A stretch of DNA of 64,000 nucleotides from JAXHTY01 sp034189225 (GCA_034189225.1 JAXHVL010000045.1:22316-86315); one strand, 5' to 3'; counted from the first letter of the stretch, positions 32,043 to 40,817 are shown. Made by a program: numbers and translations. Notes: a model not told the origin generated them from the sequence alone.

Positions 32043-33419
32043 CTAAGCCTCCGAATGGGGCTCGATCTGGAGTTTTTTGATTTTTTCGACAAGGGTGGTG
32101 CGCTTGATATTTAAAAGGGCCGCGGCCTTGCTTTTGACCCAGTTGGTTTCTTCAAGGGCCTTGAGAATAAGCTGGCGCTGAAAATCATCCACGGCCTGGT
32201 TGAAATCCACGCCGTCTTCAATGGCGATGGAATCCGTCTCCGGCGGGGCGGTCTGCTCCTGCCTGGGGTGTTCAAAAAAGTAGTCAGGAAAATCCGAGGG
32301 ATCGATGGTGTCGCCGCTGACCAGCACAAACAGGCGTTCCATCATGTTTTCCAGTTCCCGGATATTGCCCGGCCATTCATAGGACGTGAGCACTTTCATG
32401 GCCTCCTCCGAAAACTGTTTCGGCAGGTCCATGCCGCCGCGCTGGGCCAGCTTTCTGCTGAAATAACGGATGAGCAGGGGGATATCGGAGCGCCGCCTTC
32501 GAAGGGGCGCCATTTTGATGGGAATCACATTCAGGCGGTAAAAAAGGTCTTCCCGGAAGCTGCCCTCCTTGATGGCTTCGGAAAGGTCTTTGTTGGTGGC
32601 GGCGATCACCCGGATGTTCACCTTCATGGATTTTGCACCGCCGACTTTTTCAAAGGTTTGCTCCTGAAGCACCCGAAGCAGCTTGACCTGAAGGTTCAGG
32701 CTCATGTCGCCGATTTCATCCAGAAAGATCGTGCTGTTGTCGGCCATTTCAAACCGGCCCACACGGGCGCGATGGGCGCCGGTAAAGGCTCCTTTTTCAT
32801 GGCCGAAAAGCTCGCTTTCCAGCAGTTCTTCAGGAATGGCGCTGCAATTGATCACCACCATGGGGTTTTCGACGCGGTCGCTGTTTTCGTGAATCGCCCG
32901 GGCGATCAGTTCCTTGCCGGTGCCGCTTTCACCCGTAATGAGCACCGTACTGTCGGTCTTTGCAACCTTCGCAATAACACTGAAGACCTGGCGGATTTCC
33001 CGGCTTTCCCCGACGATACCGCCGAGGTTTTCTTTTTCGGTCTCCGGGCCAGCCGCTGCCGGGGCTGATTTTTCCACTTCGGCCAGCAACGCTTCAGGCC
33101 CTTTGTCCCGGGAAAAACAGTCAAACCGAAGGTCATTTTCTTCCGCCATCACGCAGAGTTCCTTTGCATTGGCGCCGGTCAGAACGATACACCGGGTTTC
33201 CGGGCAGTTTTTGGAGACATGGGCCACCACACCGTCATCCCGGCCGACGTCGGCCGCCTGCGGACAATCGGTGATGACGACATCAAAGGCGGATGTGCTC
33301 AGGTAACTGGCTGCATCCCGGCTTCTGACCTTGTCCACCTGATGATTTTTTCCGGAAAGCAGTGTTATAAACGGATCAATGGTTTTCGAATCACTGTATA
33401 CCACCAATACTCTGGACAT
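32043..33419 (-). CDS. Sigma-54-dependent transcriptional activator with a degenerate receiver
   Basis: 458 aa. Residues 1-115 resemble a receiver, but the acidic pocket is altered (VLVVYSDSKTID instead of a DD pair); the candidate phospho-Asp is in VVITDCP. The AAA+ domain (about 130-370) has GESGTGKELIARAIH, the sigma-54 contact loop GAFTGA and Walker B TIFLDEIGDM. A Fis-type HTH closes the protein (LEETNWVKSKAAALLNIKRTTLVEKIKKL). It drives transcription from -24/-12 promoters. No cognate kinase is adjacent; neighbours are CheX and c-di-GMP proteins, suggesting control of surface or motility functions. Confidence 0.92.
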   Translation of the reverse strand: MSRVLVVYSDSKTIDPFITLLSGKNHQVDKVRSRDAASYLSTSAFDVVITDCPQAADVGRDDGVVAHVSKNCPETRCIVLTGANAKELCVMAEENDLRFDCFSRDKGPEALLAEVEKSAPAAAGPETEKENLGGIVGESREIRQVFSVIAKVAKTDSTVLITGESGTGKELIARAIHENSDRVENPMVVINCSAIPEELLESELFGHEKGAFTGAHRARVGRFEMADNSTIFLDEIGDMSLNLQVKLLRVLQEQTFEKVGGAKSMKVNIRVIAATNKDLSEAIKEGSFREDLFYRLNVIPIKMAPLRRRRSDIPLLIRYFSRKLAQRGGMDLPKQFSEEAMKVLTSYEWPGNIRELENMMERLFVLVSGDTIDPSDFPDYFFEHPRQEQTAPPETDSIAIEDGVDFNQAVDDFQRQLILKALEETNWVKSKAAALLNIKRTTLVEKIKKLQIEPHSEA

Positions 33420-33477
33420 GATTGTTTTCCCCGGATTAATTGTTACGGTATGTTTATTTGTAGCCCTCCATGGCCCG

Positions 33478-33603
33478 GCGGCTTCGTAAAAGGCTCAAGA
33501 GCAAGGCGCCGCTGTATCTCGAGGAATGGAGCGTACTGGCGTGTACGTGACATGACGAGAGATGCAGCGCAACGCAGCTATTGAGTGTTTTACGAAGTTG
33601 CCC
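33478..33603. repeat. Short family B-related palindrome, copy C2
   Basis: About 125 bp. GGCGGCTTCGTAAAAGGCTC at the left is mirrored by GTTTTACGAAGTTGCC at the right, with the shared CATGACGAGAGATGCAG core. Fills most of the gap between the sigma-54 activator and cheX. No target duplication seen. Confidence 0.65.
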
Positions 33604-33606
33604 ACT

Positions 33607-34077
33607 TTATTCGTCGCTTTTCTCCATGCAAACCTCAATGGTAAAATTGCCATCCTCCGTGGAAAAGGGAATGGCGATTTTCGGCCCATCGGTATAGTGG
33701 GTGATGGTATGTCCCTTGCCGTGAATTACAGAAGGAATGGCGGCTTCAAAGAACCGGCCGGCTTCTTCGAGTTCCCGCCTGGCCTGGCCCGATATCATGT
33801 TGGTCAATTCCCCCACGGCATCGACCACTTCATCGTTCAGGCTGTTCATCTCTTCGCCGAACATGTTGGTTACGATTTTTAAAATACTGGGTTCGTCGAA
33901 GGTGACGGCCACGGTTCCATTGGTTTCACCTGTAAAGCCGATCACGCCGGAAACATCACCGCATGCGATGTCGTCCTTCTTGAGGTAGGGCTTGTCCGCC
34001 TTGCAGGCGACAAACGCCATGGTTTTTAAAACGTTCATGGTCGCATGAATAAACGGGTTAACAAGCTTTGCATCCAT
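33607..34077 (-). CDS. cheX: CheX-family CheY-P phosphatase
   Basis: 156 aa covering the whole CheX fold. The catalytic ExxN motif is in DAVGELTNMISGQARRELE (about residues 85-92). CheX removes phosphate from CheY-like receivers. No other chemotaxis gene is in the window, so it may serve the local receiver proteins (the sigma-54 activator or the HD-GYP protein), which is inference. AAAGGAGAT precedes the ATG by about 7 nt. Confidence 0.88.
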   Translation of the reverse strand: MDAKLVNPFIHATMNVLKTMAFVACKADKPYLKKDDIACGDVSGVIGFTGETNGTVAVTFDEPSILKIVTNMFGEEMNSLNDEVVDAVGELTNMISGQARRELEEAGRFFEAAIPSVIHGKGHTITHYTDGPKIAIPFSTEDGNFTIEVCMEKSDE

Positions 34078-34226
34078 AATCGGATCTCCTTTATCGGGGG
34101 CCTTTCATAAAAGGACCGGTTCTCTCTGCATGTCGGTTTTCAAAGGGAGTGCCTGCCCTTTGTCGAACAGGGGCAGCCCGTTTCGGTTGTTGTGAAGAAG
34201 GTGCCAATGGCGCGGTTTATTAGCAA
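34078..34226. other. Intergenic DNA between cheX and copy A2
   Basis: Contains the cheX ribosome site near 34087; nothing else recognised. Together with copy A2 it makes up the 320-bp gap between cheX and the PilZ gene. Confidence 0.35.
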
Positions 34227-34367
34227 GTGCCCATCCATAAATTGCTATTTTGCCCGATTTCTGCGTCAGGCTCAAATTTTAATCCTCAAAATACGCAAAG
34301 TATTCCTCCGGTTAAAATTTTCGCCTTCCTTGAACTCGACCCAAATATCTAATTTCTGGACGGACAC
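34227..34367 (+). repeat. Family A mobile repeat, copy A2 (141 bp)
   Basis: Same sequence as copy A1 apart from one base (CGACCCAAATATC for CGACCAAAATATC). Flanked by TAGCAA on both sides (6-bp direct repeat). Sits 30 bp downstream of the PilZ gene's 3' end on that gene's strand. Confidence 0.85.
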
Positions 34368-34397
34368 TAGCAAACAGCAAATGCCGGATCAGGAAGG

Positions 34398-34988
34398 TTA
34401 TCCGGACGTTTTGTTCTCTTTTTGTGAGCGAATGCTTTCCCGTTGCTTCCAGAAGGTATAGGCAATAATGGTTTCCTGTTCCCGGCGGGAAAGATTAAAA
34501 AACCGAACGCCGGCCTCATAAAGCATTTCCGGCGATTGAGAAAATTCACTTACCCTGACCACTTCACCGTATGCGGTAATTTTCCCGAAAGGAATTTCCG
34601 GTACCTTCAGCGTGATGTGGATACACTGACCGATTTCAAGACATTCGCTGAGGATCAGCCGTATGCCGGTGCCGCTGAGATCGAAGGTGTCCCTGACGTC
34701 CAGCGTGTTTTGGTTTTTTTCCCGGTCGTCAAGCAGTTCCAGCAGTCGATCCAGTTTTTCATCAATCTGTACCAGAAAATCGGTTACACGGGGATCCAGC
34801 TGCGGCTGTTCAGGAAGAAGATGGTTTTCAAAGCCTGACAATTCCGTATGTACCGGGTCTGCCGGTGTCGGGGCTGTTTCCTCTTCTGCCAGGTTTTCGG
34901 CTTCCTCGCCGTCCACCAGCCTGACTTTTGCCGGTACCGAGACAATAACACGTACACATTGTCTTTTTTCATTATACTCGTCGTTCAT
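34398..34988 (-). CDS. PilZ-type c-di-GMP-binding domain protein
   Basis: 196 aa. The PilZ signature is split: RQCVR (RxxxR) near residue 9 and DLSGTGIRL (DxSxxG) near residue 102, with an acidic, probably flexible insert and a helical segment (TDFLVQIDEKLDRLLELLDD) between. The remaining beta-barrel follows to EAGVRFFNLSRREQETIIAY. Expected to bind c-di-GMP and act by protein contact. The HD-GYP phosphodiesterase gene is next upstream on the same strand. Start 34988 or 34997; neither has a strong ribosome site. Confidence 0.8.
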   Translation of the reverse strand: MNDEYNEKRQCVRVIVSVPAKVRLVDGEEAENLAEEETAPTPADPVHTELSGFENHLLPEQPQLDPRVTDFLVQIDEKLDRLLELLDDREKNQNTLDVRDTFDLSGTGIRLILSECLEIGQCIHITLKVPEIPFGKITAYGEVVRVSEFSQSPEMLYEAGVRFFNLSRREQETIIAYTFWKQRESIRSQKENKTSG

Positions 34989-35174
34989 GGCAACCATGTG
35001 ATAAAATTATACGGGAATCGGATTAATGACGCCTTTTGGTGGTGCATCCGGCAATGCGCTGCCGGATGAGTTGTCGATCTTAAGGTTTTGCACCGGTCAG
35101 CGAAAAAAATTAATAATAACATGATAGCATATAAACCATGAAAAGTAAACAGGAAAACAACCCGACCGGCCGCA

Positions 35175-36713
35175 TTAATCTTTTGGATAAGTGAGTTCGT
35201 CTTTGTTGAACAGATCGAAAAATATGTCAACCAGGTAAGGATCAAACTGACCGCCGGATCCGTCCCGCATGATTTTCAGGGCGGTGTCGATTTCCATTTT
35301 TTTACGGTAGGCACGGTTGGAAGTGATGGCATCAAAGACGTCGGCTACCGACATGACCCGGGCCAGAAATGGGATTCCTTCTTTCTGGAGACCGTCCGGA
35401 TAGCCGCTGCCGTCAAAGCGTTCGTGGTGGTGCCGGATGATCCACTTGTGGTCATCCCACATGCCCAGTTGTTCGATGATTTCAGCACCGATGGCCGGAT
35501 GCCGCTTAATTTCGGTAAACTCTTCATCGGTGAGCCGGCCGGGTTTCATCAGGATGGCGTCCCGAATGCCGATTTTGCCGATGTCATGGAGCGGTCCCGC
35601 CACCTGAAGGATGTCGATTTCTTCCTCGGTGCACCCCACGGCCTTGCCAATGGAGACGGCGATGGTGGTGACCCGGTTTGAGTGTTCCTTGGTGTAAGGA
35701 TCGCGGGCTTCAATGGCTTTGACAAAGGCCTGAAGCGTGGTAATAATGCCTTTGTTGATATGCTCGTACAATGCGAGATTTTCAATGGCCGATGCGGTCT
35801 TCTGGGCCATGAAGGAGAGAAAATAGAGGTCTTTTTCATCAAATTTGTTTTTCCGGTTGGCCATGGCCGTGGTCAGGACGCCGAAGACCTTTTCCTGGAT
35901 TTTCAGCGGCACCAGCATCAGCGAGTTGATTTTGCCCGGCAGCCGTTTGCCTGTCTCGTCGGAGGGCACAAGCAGGGGAAGTTCGTCATTGATGACCTCC
36001 ATTACCAGACGGGTGATGGCATCCTCGTTTTCGGTCAGCAGCAGGCCGGATTGGTTGTTATTATCTGCTCCGGCAATCGAACAGGCGATTTCAAAGGGGT
36101 TGTCTTCGCTTTCGTTGTATACAAAAAGCCTGGCCTCATCGGCGTGGGTTATCTCACTGGCAAGGTCGGCCACCCGTTTATATATGTCCGGGGCCTTGCT
36201 GATTTCCGACACATCGCTCATGATTTTATTGAGCACATCCAGTTCTTCGATTTTATAGACCAGCTCCTTGTTGAGCTTTTCCAGGCGATTTTTGCTTTCC
36301 ACCTCCTCTTTTAATATGATGTTTTCCACAAACAGTTTCTGTTCGCGCATCACCCGGCTGATGCAAAGCTCCAGCTGGTTCAGGTCCATGGGTTTGATGA
36401 GAAAGTCCACAACCCCGTTTTTCAGGGTATTGATGGCATTGTCCAGGGAGGGGTTTCCGGTCATGACGATGACGGGAATCGTGTTGTCGAATTTTCGTAT
36501 TTTTTCGGCAAGCTGAAGTCCGTCCATCTTGGGCATGTTGATGTCGATAATACAGCAATCCACTCTGGCGGATTCCAGCAGGGATATGGCGTCCATGCCG
36601 TTTTCCGCCGTGAGCACATCGTAGCCTTTTTTACCGAAATATTTCGACGCCACATCCAGGATGTGTTTTTCATCATCAACAAATAAAACGGTTTTGTTTT
36701 TTGTGTCAGCCAT
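35175..36713 (-). CDS. Response regulator with GAF and HD-GYP (c-di-GMP phosphodiesterase) domains
   Basis: 512 aa. Receiver (about 1-120): LFVDDEKH, phospho-Asp in CCIIDINMPKMDG, Lys in LIKPMD. A coiled coil (about 130-165) leads to a GAF domain (about 170-325) and an HD-GYP domain (about 330-500) with HDIGKIG and HHHERFDGSGYP intact, so c-di-GMP hydrolysis is expected. The start codon ATG at 36713 lies within an 8-bp target duplication made by repeat copy B4, and the ancestral ribosome site now lies on the far side of that element. Confidence 0.92.
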   Translation of the reverse strand: MADTKNKTVLFVDDEKHILDVASKYFGKKGYDVLTAENGMDAISLLESARVDCCIIDINMPKMDGLQLAEKIRKFDNTIPVIVMTGNPSLDNAINTLKNGVVDFLIKPMDLNQLELCISRVMREQKLFVENIILKEEVESKNRLEKLNKELVYKIEELDVLNKIMSDVSEISKAPDIYKRVADLASEITHADEARLFVYNESEDNPFEIACSIAGADNNNQSGLLLTENEDAITRLVMEVINDELPLLVPSDETGKRLPGKINSLMLVPLKIQEKVFGVLTTAMANRKNKFDEKDLYFLSFMAQKTASAIENLALYEHINKGIITTLQAFVKAIEARDPYTKEHSNRVTTIAVSIGKAVGCTEEEIDILQVAGPLHDIGKIGIRDAILMKPGRLTDEEFTEIKRHPAIGAEIIEQLGMWDDHKWIIRHHHERFDGSGYPDGLQKEGIPFLARVMSVADVFDAITSNRAYRKKMEIDTALKIMRDGSGGQFDPYLVDIFFDLFNKDELTYPKD

Positions 36714-36718
36714 TGGTG

Positions 36719-36872
36719 ATAGTCCCGTAAAAAGTCAAATTGGGGACGGCAAAGTAAAAAGTTCAAGATACGGCGCAGCCCTATCACTCCCGAGGAATGA
36801 GGCGTACTTGGCGTACGCAGTAGTGACGAGGGATGCAGCGCTTTGCTGCTATTGGACTTTTTACGAAGCCGT
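36719..36872. repeat. Family B mobile repeat, copy B4, at the HD-GYP gene start
   Basis: 154 bp from ATAGTCCCGTAAAAAGTC to GACTTTTTACGAAGCCGT, with perfect 8-bp duplications CATTGGTG at 36711-36718 and 36873-36880. The duplicated bases include the start codon of the downstream gene (minus strand CACCAATG). Confidence 0.9.
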
Positions 36873-36955
36873 CATTGGTGGTTCCTTGCGGTTTGTCAGG
36901 TCTGGTCAGCACAACATGGTCATCAACGAAATGAAGATATGCTGCTGAATTCTGA

Positions 36956-37597
36956 CTAAAACGGCCACAGAAAACATTTCATCGCGTCCCGGAGTTCCTT
37001 TTCACAGGTGGAAAGTTGCCGTGTGTATGTCGCGGCTTGACGTCGGACCCGCCCCGCCACATTGAGCAGCCACCCCTTTTGCTGATAGGTTTTGCGAAGA
37101 AACCCGGTCTGTCCTTCGTGGTAGGCAAGGTAATGACTATAGGCGTCATTAGCCGAAATGCCGCATTTGACCCGTGTTTGATAACAATACCACCCCACGA
37201 AATCCACCGCATCCGCAAAATCGTCCCTGTCCGCCCCCCAATTATCCGTGGCCGCCTGGTATTTTTCCCATGTGGAATCCAGGGCCTGGGCGTAACCGTA
37301 GGCAGAAGATGGCCGGGGTCCGGGTAGAAAACAAAGACAGGTGGTGCGGGGCGGTTTCGCCTTCGGGTTAAATCTTGATTCCTGATGGATGATGGCCATC
37401 ATCACGGGAATCGGTATTCCCCACCGCCGGGCGGACTTGTCTGCATATTTGAACCAGTCGTCTTTTTCGTTAAAGAGGCGACAGATATTGTCCCGGTTTT
37501 CCGGAATATGGCGGTGTGCCGCACATCCCCCGAGCATGCCGATACAGACAATCCATACCAGAAAAAAGCAGACCGGTCTTCTTGTTTTTTCAATCAT
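36956..37597 (-). CDS. Lytic transglycosylase lipoprotein (SLT-like)
   Basis: 213 aa. A lipoprotein signal (VCFFLVWIVCIGMLGGC, lipobox LGGC with Cys at about 25) anchors it to the membrane. The SLT fold shows the catalytic Glu in MAIIHQESRFNPKAKPP, then SSAYGYAQALDSTWEKYQ and YSHYLAYHEGQTGF. It cleaves peptidoglycan between MurNAc and GlcNAc. Two unusual insertions contain extra cysteines. Monocistronic between repeats B4 and B5. Confidence 0.87.
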   Translation of the reverse strand: MIEKTRRPVCFFLVWIVCIGMLGGCAAHRHIPENRDNICRLFNEKDDWFKYADKSARRWGIPIPVMMAIIHQESRFNPKAKPPRTTCLCFLPGPRPSSAYGYAQALDSTWEKYQAATDNWGADRDDFADAVDFVGWYCYQTRVKCGISANDAYSHYLAYHEGQTGFLRKTYQQKGWLLNVAGRVRRQAATYTRQLSTCEKELRDAMKCFLWPF

Positions 37598-37777
37598 GCG
37601 TTATCGGTCAAGATGAAGCAGGACGGTTTTACGGGCAACATCGCGGCCTGGGGTACGCGCCGCCAGCCTGTTGTCTGCTTGCGGGAAATGTTTTTATTTT
37701 ATTTTTTAATAATTGTAGCAGACATGATGAATAAGGTCAATACCAGGAGGTGCCGAACTTTTCAGTGCCCTTAGATG
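37598..37777. other. Intergenic DNA left of copy B5
   Basis: AT-rich stretch around 37690-37725 that may hold the promoter of the lytic transglycosylase gene; no feature assigned with confidence. With B5 it forms a 369-bp gap. Confidence 0.35.
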
Positions 37778-37931
37778 ATGGTCTCGTAAAAAGTCATTTT
37801 TGGGACGGCAAAGTAAAAAGTTCAAGATACGGCGCAGCCCTATCACTCTCGAGGAATGAGGCGTACTTGGCGTACGCCGCAGTGACGAGGGATGCAGCGC
37901 AACACAGATATTGGACTTTTTACGAAGCCGT
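37778..37931. repeat. Family B mobile repeat, copy B5
   Basis: 154 bp, ATGGTCTCGTAAAAAGTC to GACTTTTTACGAAGCCGT, flanked by perfect 8-bp duplications CTTAGATG (37770-37777 and 37932-37939). Best preserved copy; close in sequence to B4 (inner part differs at a few positions). Downstream of the 359-aa gene. Confidence 0.9.
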
Positions 37932-37966
37932 CTTAGATGGCCGGGTGCGGTAAGCCACGGGCTGTT

Positions 37967-39046
37967 TTACTTGTTGTTTTCCGTGTAAATAAGATTAATG
38001 GGCAGCGGAGAAAATTTCCGGCGCTCCCCTTTGCCGGATTTGGGCAGAATGTACTGGCTTTCAACGGTCAGCCATGGGGTGGCGGGATTGAGGGTCCGTA
38101 GCTTGCCGTGTGTCGGCACCCGCGCATGGTCGGTAAAGGAATAAAGAACCTGAAGGATGAAGACCCCGGACCGGCCTTCCTCGGCGATCACGTAATTGTC
38201 GCTGATCTCCTTGAGGGTGAGGTCGTTGTCATTGGCCAGGGCCGACCGCTGGGCCTTTGAGAGCTTGACCAGGGCGGTTTTATAAACCCCGCGCTCCGAT
38301 AGCCGGGCCACATACCGCGCTTCGCTGCTGGCCACATACACCGTGCTGATGAAAGGCAGTTTTTTCAGAAACTGGGAGGCCACCAGCGCCGCCGTGCGCC
38401 GCCCGCCCACCATGAAGGGAAATCCGTAATACTCGAACAGCTTTTTCTGAAGGCTTTCGGCGTATTTATCGCCCTTTTCATAAAGGTCTTTGGAAATATA
38501 CCGGAGATACCGGCCCAGGTCTTCGGCGGCATCGGAAACCGGCCAGTCAATGCGCACGTGAAAATGGGTCACCGCGTAACGGTTGACGGCCACGCTGGAG
38601 GGATCCCGTTGAATCAGCAGTGCATAATCCAGGGGCAGCAGTTCTTTTAAAAAATTGAAAAACCGTGCGGATTCCATCTGTTTCTGCGTACGGTCAAAGG
38701 TTTCCAGGGAAAGCGACTTTGACTGCATCAGGTTGGTTTTGGTGGTTTTGTTGATATCGAAAAACCGAACGTGTTTTTTACAGGTGTCGGGGATTACATC
38801 CTCGACAAAGATCACCAGAAAGGCGTTCTGGTTTTCGTATTCGATCTTGGGAAGCTGAGCCCGGGGCTTGAGTTCCCGTTTTTCAGGAAACGGGTAATTC
38901 TCGTCCCGCCGCACAAAATTGAAGTACGAATCCTCCAGCGCATAATCGATAATAAACTGATCCAGATCGTCCCTCAGCAGTTCATAATACGAGCGCCGCA
39001 GCTTGTTTTCCGCGCTTAATTCTTCCCGTACCCCCCAATGGAACAT
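37967..39046 (-). CDS. Conserved-looking protein of unknown function (359 aa)
   Basis: 359 aa, soluble, no signal peptide or membrane segment, strong coding composition. Not recognised. Visible features: mixed alpha/beta sequence, an aromatic-rich start (MFHWGVREELSAENKLRRSYYELLRDDLDQFI), a charged middle and a basic C-terminus (PKSGKGERRKFSPLPINLIY). VTHFHVRIDWPVSDAAEDLGRYL and GRRTAALVASQFLKKLPF are the most motif-like parts. Neighbours (lytic transglycosylase, pgk) give no functional clue. Monocistronic. Confidence 0.75.
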   Translation of the reverse strand: MFHWGVREELSAENKLRRSYYELLRDDLDQFIIDYALEDSYFNFVRRDENYPFPEKRELKPRAQLPKIEYENQNAFLVIFVEDVIPDTCKKHVRFFDINKTTKTNLMQSKSLSLETFDRTQKQMESARFFNFLKELLPLDYALLIQRDPSSVAVNRYAVTHFHVRIDWPVSDAAEDLGRYLRYISKDLYEKGDKYAESLQKKLFEYYGFPFMVGGRRTAALVASQFLKKLPFISTVYVASSEARYVARLSERGVYKTALVKLSKAQRSALANDNDLTLKEISDNYVIAEEGRSGVFILQVLYSFTDHARVPTHGKLRTLNPATPWLTVESQYILPKSGKGERRKFSPLPINLIYTENNK

Positions 39047-39224
39047 CCGCCGCCTTCTCTTTCTTTCAACAGCTTTAAATTTTTGTATATTTTAACACAA
39101 TTCAGCCAGGGGTGTCAACAACCGTCCCAAAAACCGGACTTTTTGGTGATAAAACATATATGATTTAATTTCAATCTCTTGTTTTTGACTAAGCGCTATT
39201 GTTCACGCAATAAATGCAGAAAGA

Positions 39225-39270
39225 TTTGTAAAAAGTTTTCCGCTTCCCTGGAAGTTTTTAAGTTTCCAGG
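39225..39270 (-). terminator. Possible terminator of pgk
   Basis: On the minus strand, right after the pgk stop, CCTGGAA and TTCCAGG (7-bp stem, 10-bp loop, 39247-39270) are followed after about 11 nt by ACTTTTTAC. The T-run is not adjacent to the stem, so efficiency is doubtful. Confidence 0.4.
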
Positions 39271-39275
39271 ATATA

Positions 39276-40472
39276 TCACGCACCGGTTCGGTCCAGGGCG
39301 GCCACACCGGGCAGGGTTTTGCCTTCCATGAGCTCAAGAAACGCCCCCCCGCCTGTGGAAATATAAGACATTTTTTCTGCTACACCGGCCGCGTGCACCG
39401 CCGATACGGTGTCCCCGCCGCCGACTACGGTAAAGGCGCTGGATACGGCAATGGCCGCGGCAATGGATTTTGTGCCTTCGGCAAATATTGCCATTTCGAA
39501 AATGCCCATGGGGCCGTTCCAGACGATGGTTTTCGCGTCTTTTATAATCTTTGCAAAATGCCGGCAAGTGTCCTGTCCAATATCAAGGGCCATCCGGTCG
39601 CCGGGTATGTTGTCCACCGCCGCATTAACGGTCGTCGCCTGTTCGTCGATTTTATCCGCCAGGACAACGTCCGAAGGCAGCTCCAGGGCCACCTTGTTGC
39701 GTTTTGCCTTTTCCATGATCCTTGACGCTTCATCCAGAAGATCGTCTTCCGTCCTGGAGGCGCCTAAGTCAATACCCCGGGCCTTTAGAAAGGTATTGGC
39801 CATCGCCCCCCCGATCAGAAGCGTGTCCACGACCTCGAGCATGTTGTACAGCGCGCCGAGCTTGGAGGATACCTTTGCCCCGCCGATAACCGCCACCAGC
39901 GGACGTTCCGGTTTTTCCATGGCCTTTTGAAAGGTGGTGATTTCCTTTTCCAGCAGAAAGCCGGCCGCACAGTCGGCGACATGGCGGGTGATGGCGTCCA
40001 CGGATGCATTGCTGCGGTGGGAAACGGCAAACGCGTCGTTGATATAAATATCTCCCATTTCGCCCAGTGACCGGGCAAAATCATCGTCGTTTCTGCTTTC
40101 TCCGGGATGAAAACGCAGGTTTTCCAGCATGATCACATCGCCCGGCTGCATGGCCTGAATTTTTTGCGCCGCATCTTCGCCAATACAGCTTTCGGCAAGG
40201 GGCACGGATCGGTTCAGGAGCTCCGCCAGGCGGGCGGCCGCAGGCTTGAGGCTGAACGCCGGGTCGGGTTCGCCCTTGGGGCGGCCCAGGTGGGAACAGA
40301 CGATCACTTTGGCGTTGTTATCGATCAGGTGATTCAGCGTGGGCAGCACATACCGGATCCGGGTATCATCGGTTATCCGTTTTTCCCCGCCGTCGTCGGC
40401 CAAGGGGACATTGAAATCCACCCGGATCAATACCTTTTTATCTGAAACAGCGATGTCTTTTAATGATTTCAT
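39276..40472 (-). CDS. pgk: Phosphoglycerate kinase
   Basis: 398 aa, full length. VLIRVDFNVPL near the N-terminus, HLGRPKG, the GGAKVSSKLG nucleotide loop, WNGPMGIFE and the C-terminal VGGGDTVSAV and STGGGAFLELMEGK are all PGK motifs. It interconverts 1,3-bisphosphoglycerate and 3-phosphoglycerate in glycolysis/gluconeogenesis. AGGAGG is about 8 nt before the ATG. 24 bp after the small cysteine-rich gene. Confidence 0.96.
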   Translation of the reverse strand: MKSLKDIAVSDKKVLIRVDFNVPLADDGGEKRITDDTRIRYVLPTLNHLIDNNAKVIVCSHLGRPKGEPDPAFSLKPAAARLAELLNRSVPLAESCIGEDAAQKIQAMQPGDVIMLENLRFHPGESRNDDDFARSLGEMGDIYINDAFAVSHRSNASVDAITRHVADCAAGFLLEKEITTFQKAMEKPERPLVAVIGGAKVSSKLGALYNMLEVVDTLLIGGAMANTFLKARGIDLGASRTEDDLLDEASRIMEKAKRNKVALELPSDVVLADKIDEQATTVNAAVDNIPGDRMALDIGQDTCRHFAKIIKDAKTIVWNGPMGIFEMAIFAEGTKSIAAAIAVSSAFTVVGGGDTVSAVHAAGVAEKMSYISTGGGAFLELMEGKTLPGVAALDRTGA

Positions 40473-40496
40473 GGTGATTCCCTCCTGTATTGACCA

Positions 40497-40766
40497 TCAT
40501 TTTTGGGTTTTTCGTTGTTTGTCGATGGCTTTTTTTTTGGCCCATCGTTCAAAAAATCCCATCCTGCCGGATCCGTAGGCCCGGTCCACTTTTTCTTCAT
40601 GCAGGGCCAATCCGTCGCAGCTCTGCAGGGCGGTCCGCAGGCATTCGGTTTTATGGGGACATTCCAGGCATTCCGGCGGCGAGTGCCGCAATCCATCCGG
40701 CTGCATGGGAAATACCGAATCCAGCCTGCCGAAGCAGGGCAGGTTCTGATCATTATCATTGTTCAT
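40497..40766 (-). CDS. Small cysteine-rich protein
   Basis: 89 aa. Cysteines cluster in PECLECPHKTECLRTALQSC and there is one more at residue 11, a pattern that could bind zinc or a small Fe-S cluster. The C-terminus is very basic (KKKAIDKQRKTQK). Placed 24 bp before pgk on the same strand, so probably cotranscribed with it. The Shine-Dalgarno is weak. Similar short CLECPHKTECL proteins are common hypotheticals in this bacterial group as far as I know. Confidence 0.55.
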   Translation of the reverse strand: MNNDNDQNLPCFGRLDSVFPMQPDGLRHSPPECLECPHKTECLRTALQSCDGLALHEEKVDRAYGSGRMGFFERWAKKKAIDKQRKTQK

Positions 40767-40817
40767 AAGGTTTATAATGAATATAAGACGGATCCCTCGA
40801 TTTTCAACTTTCGGGGG

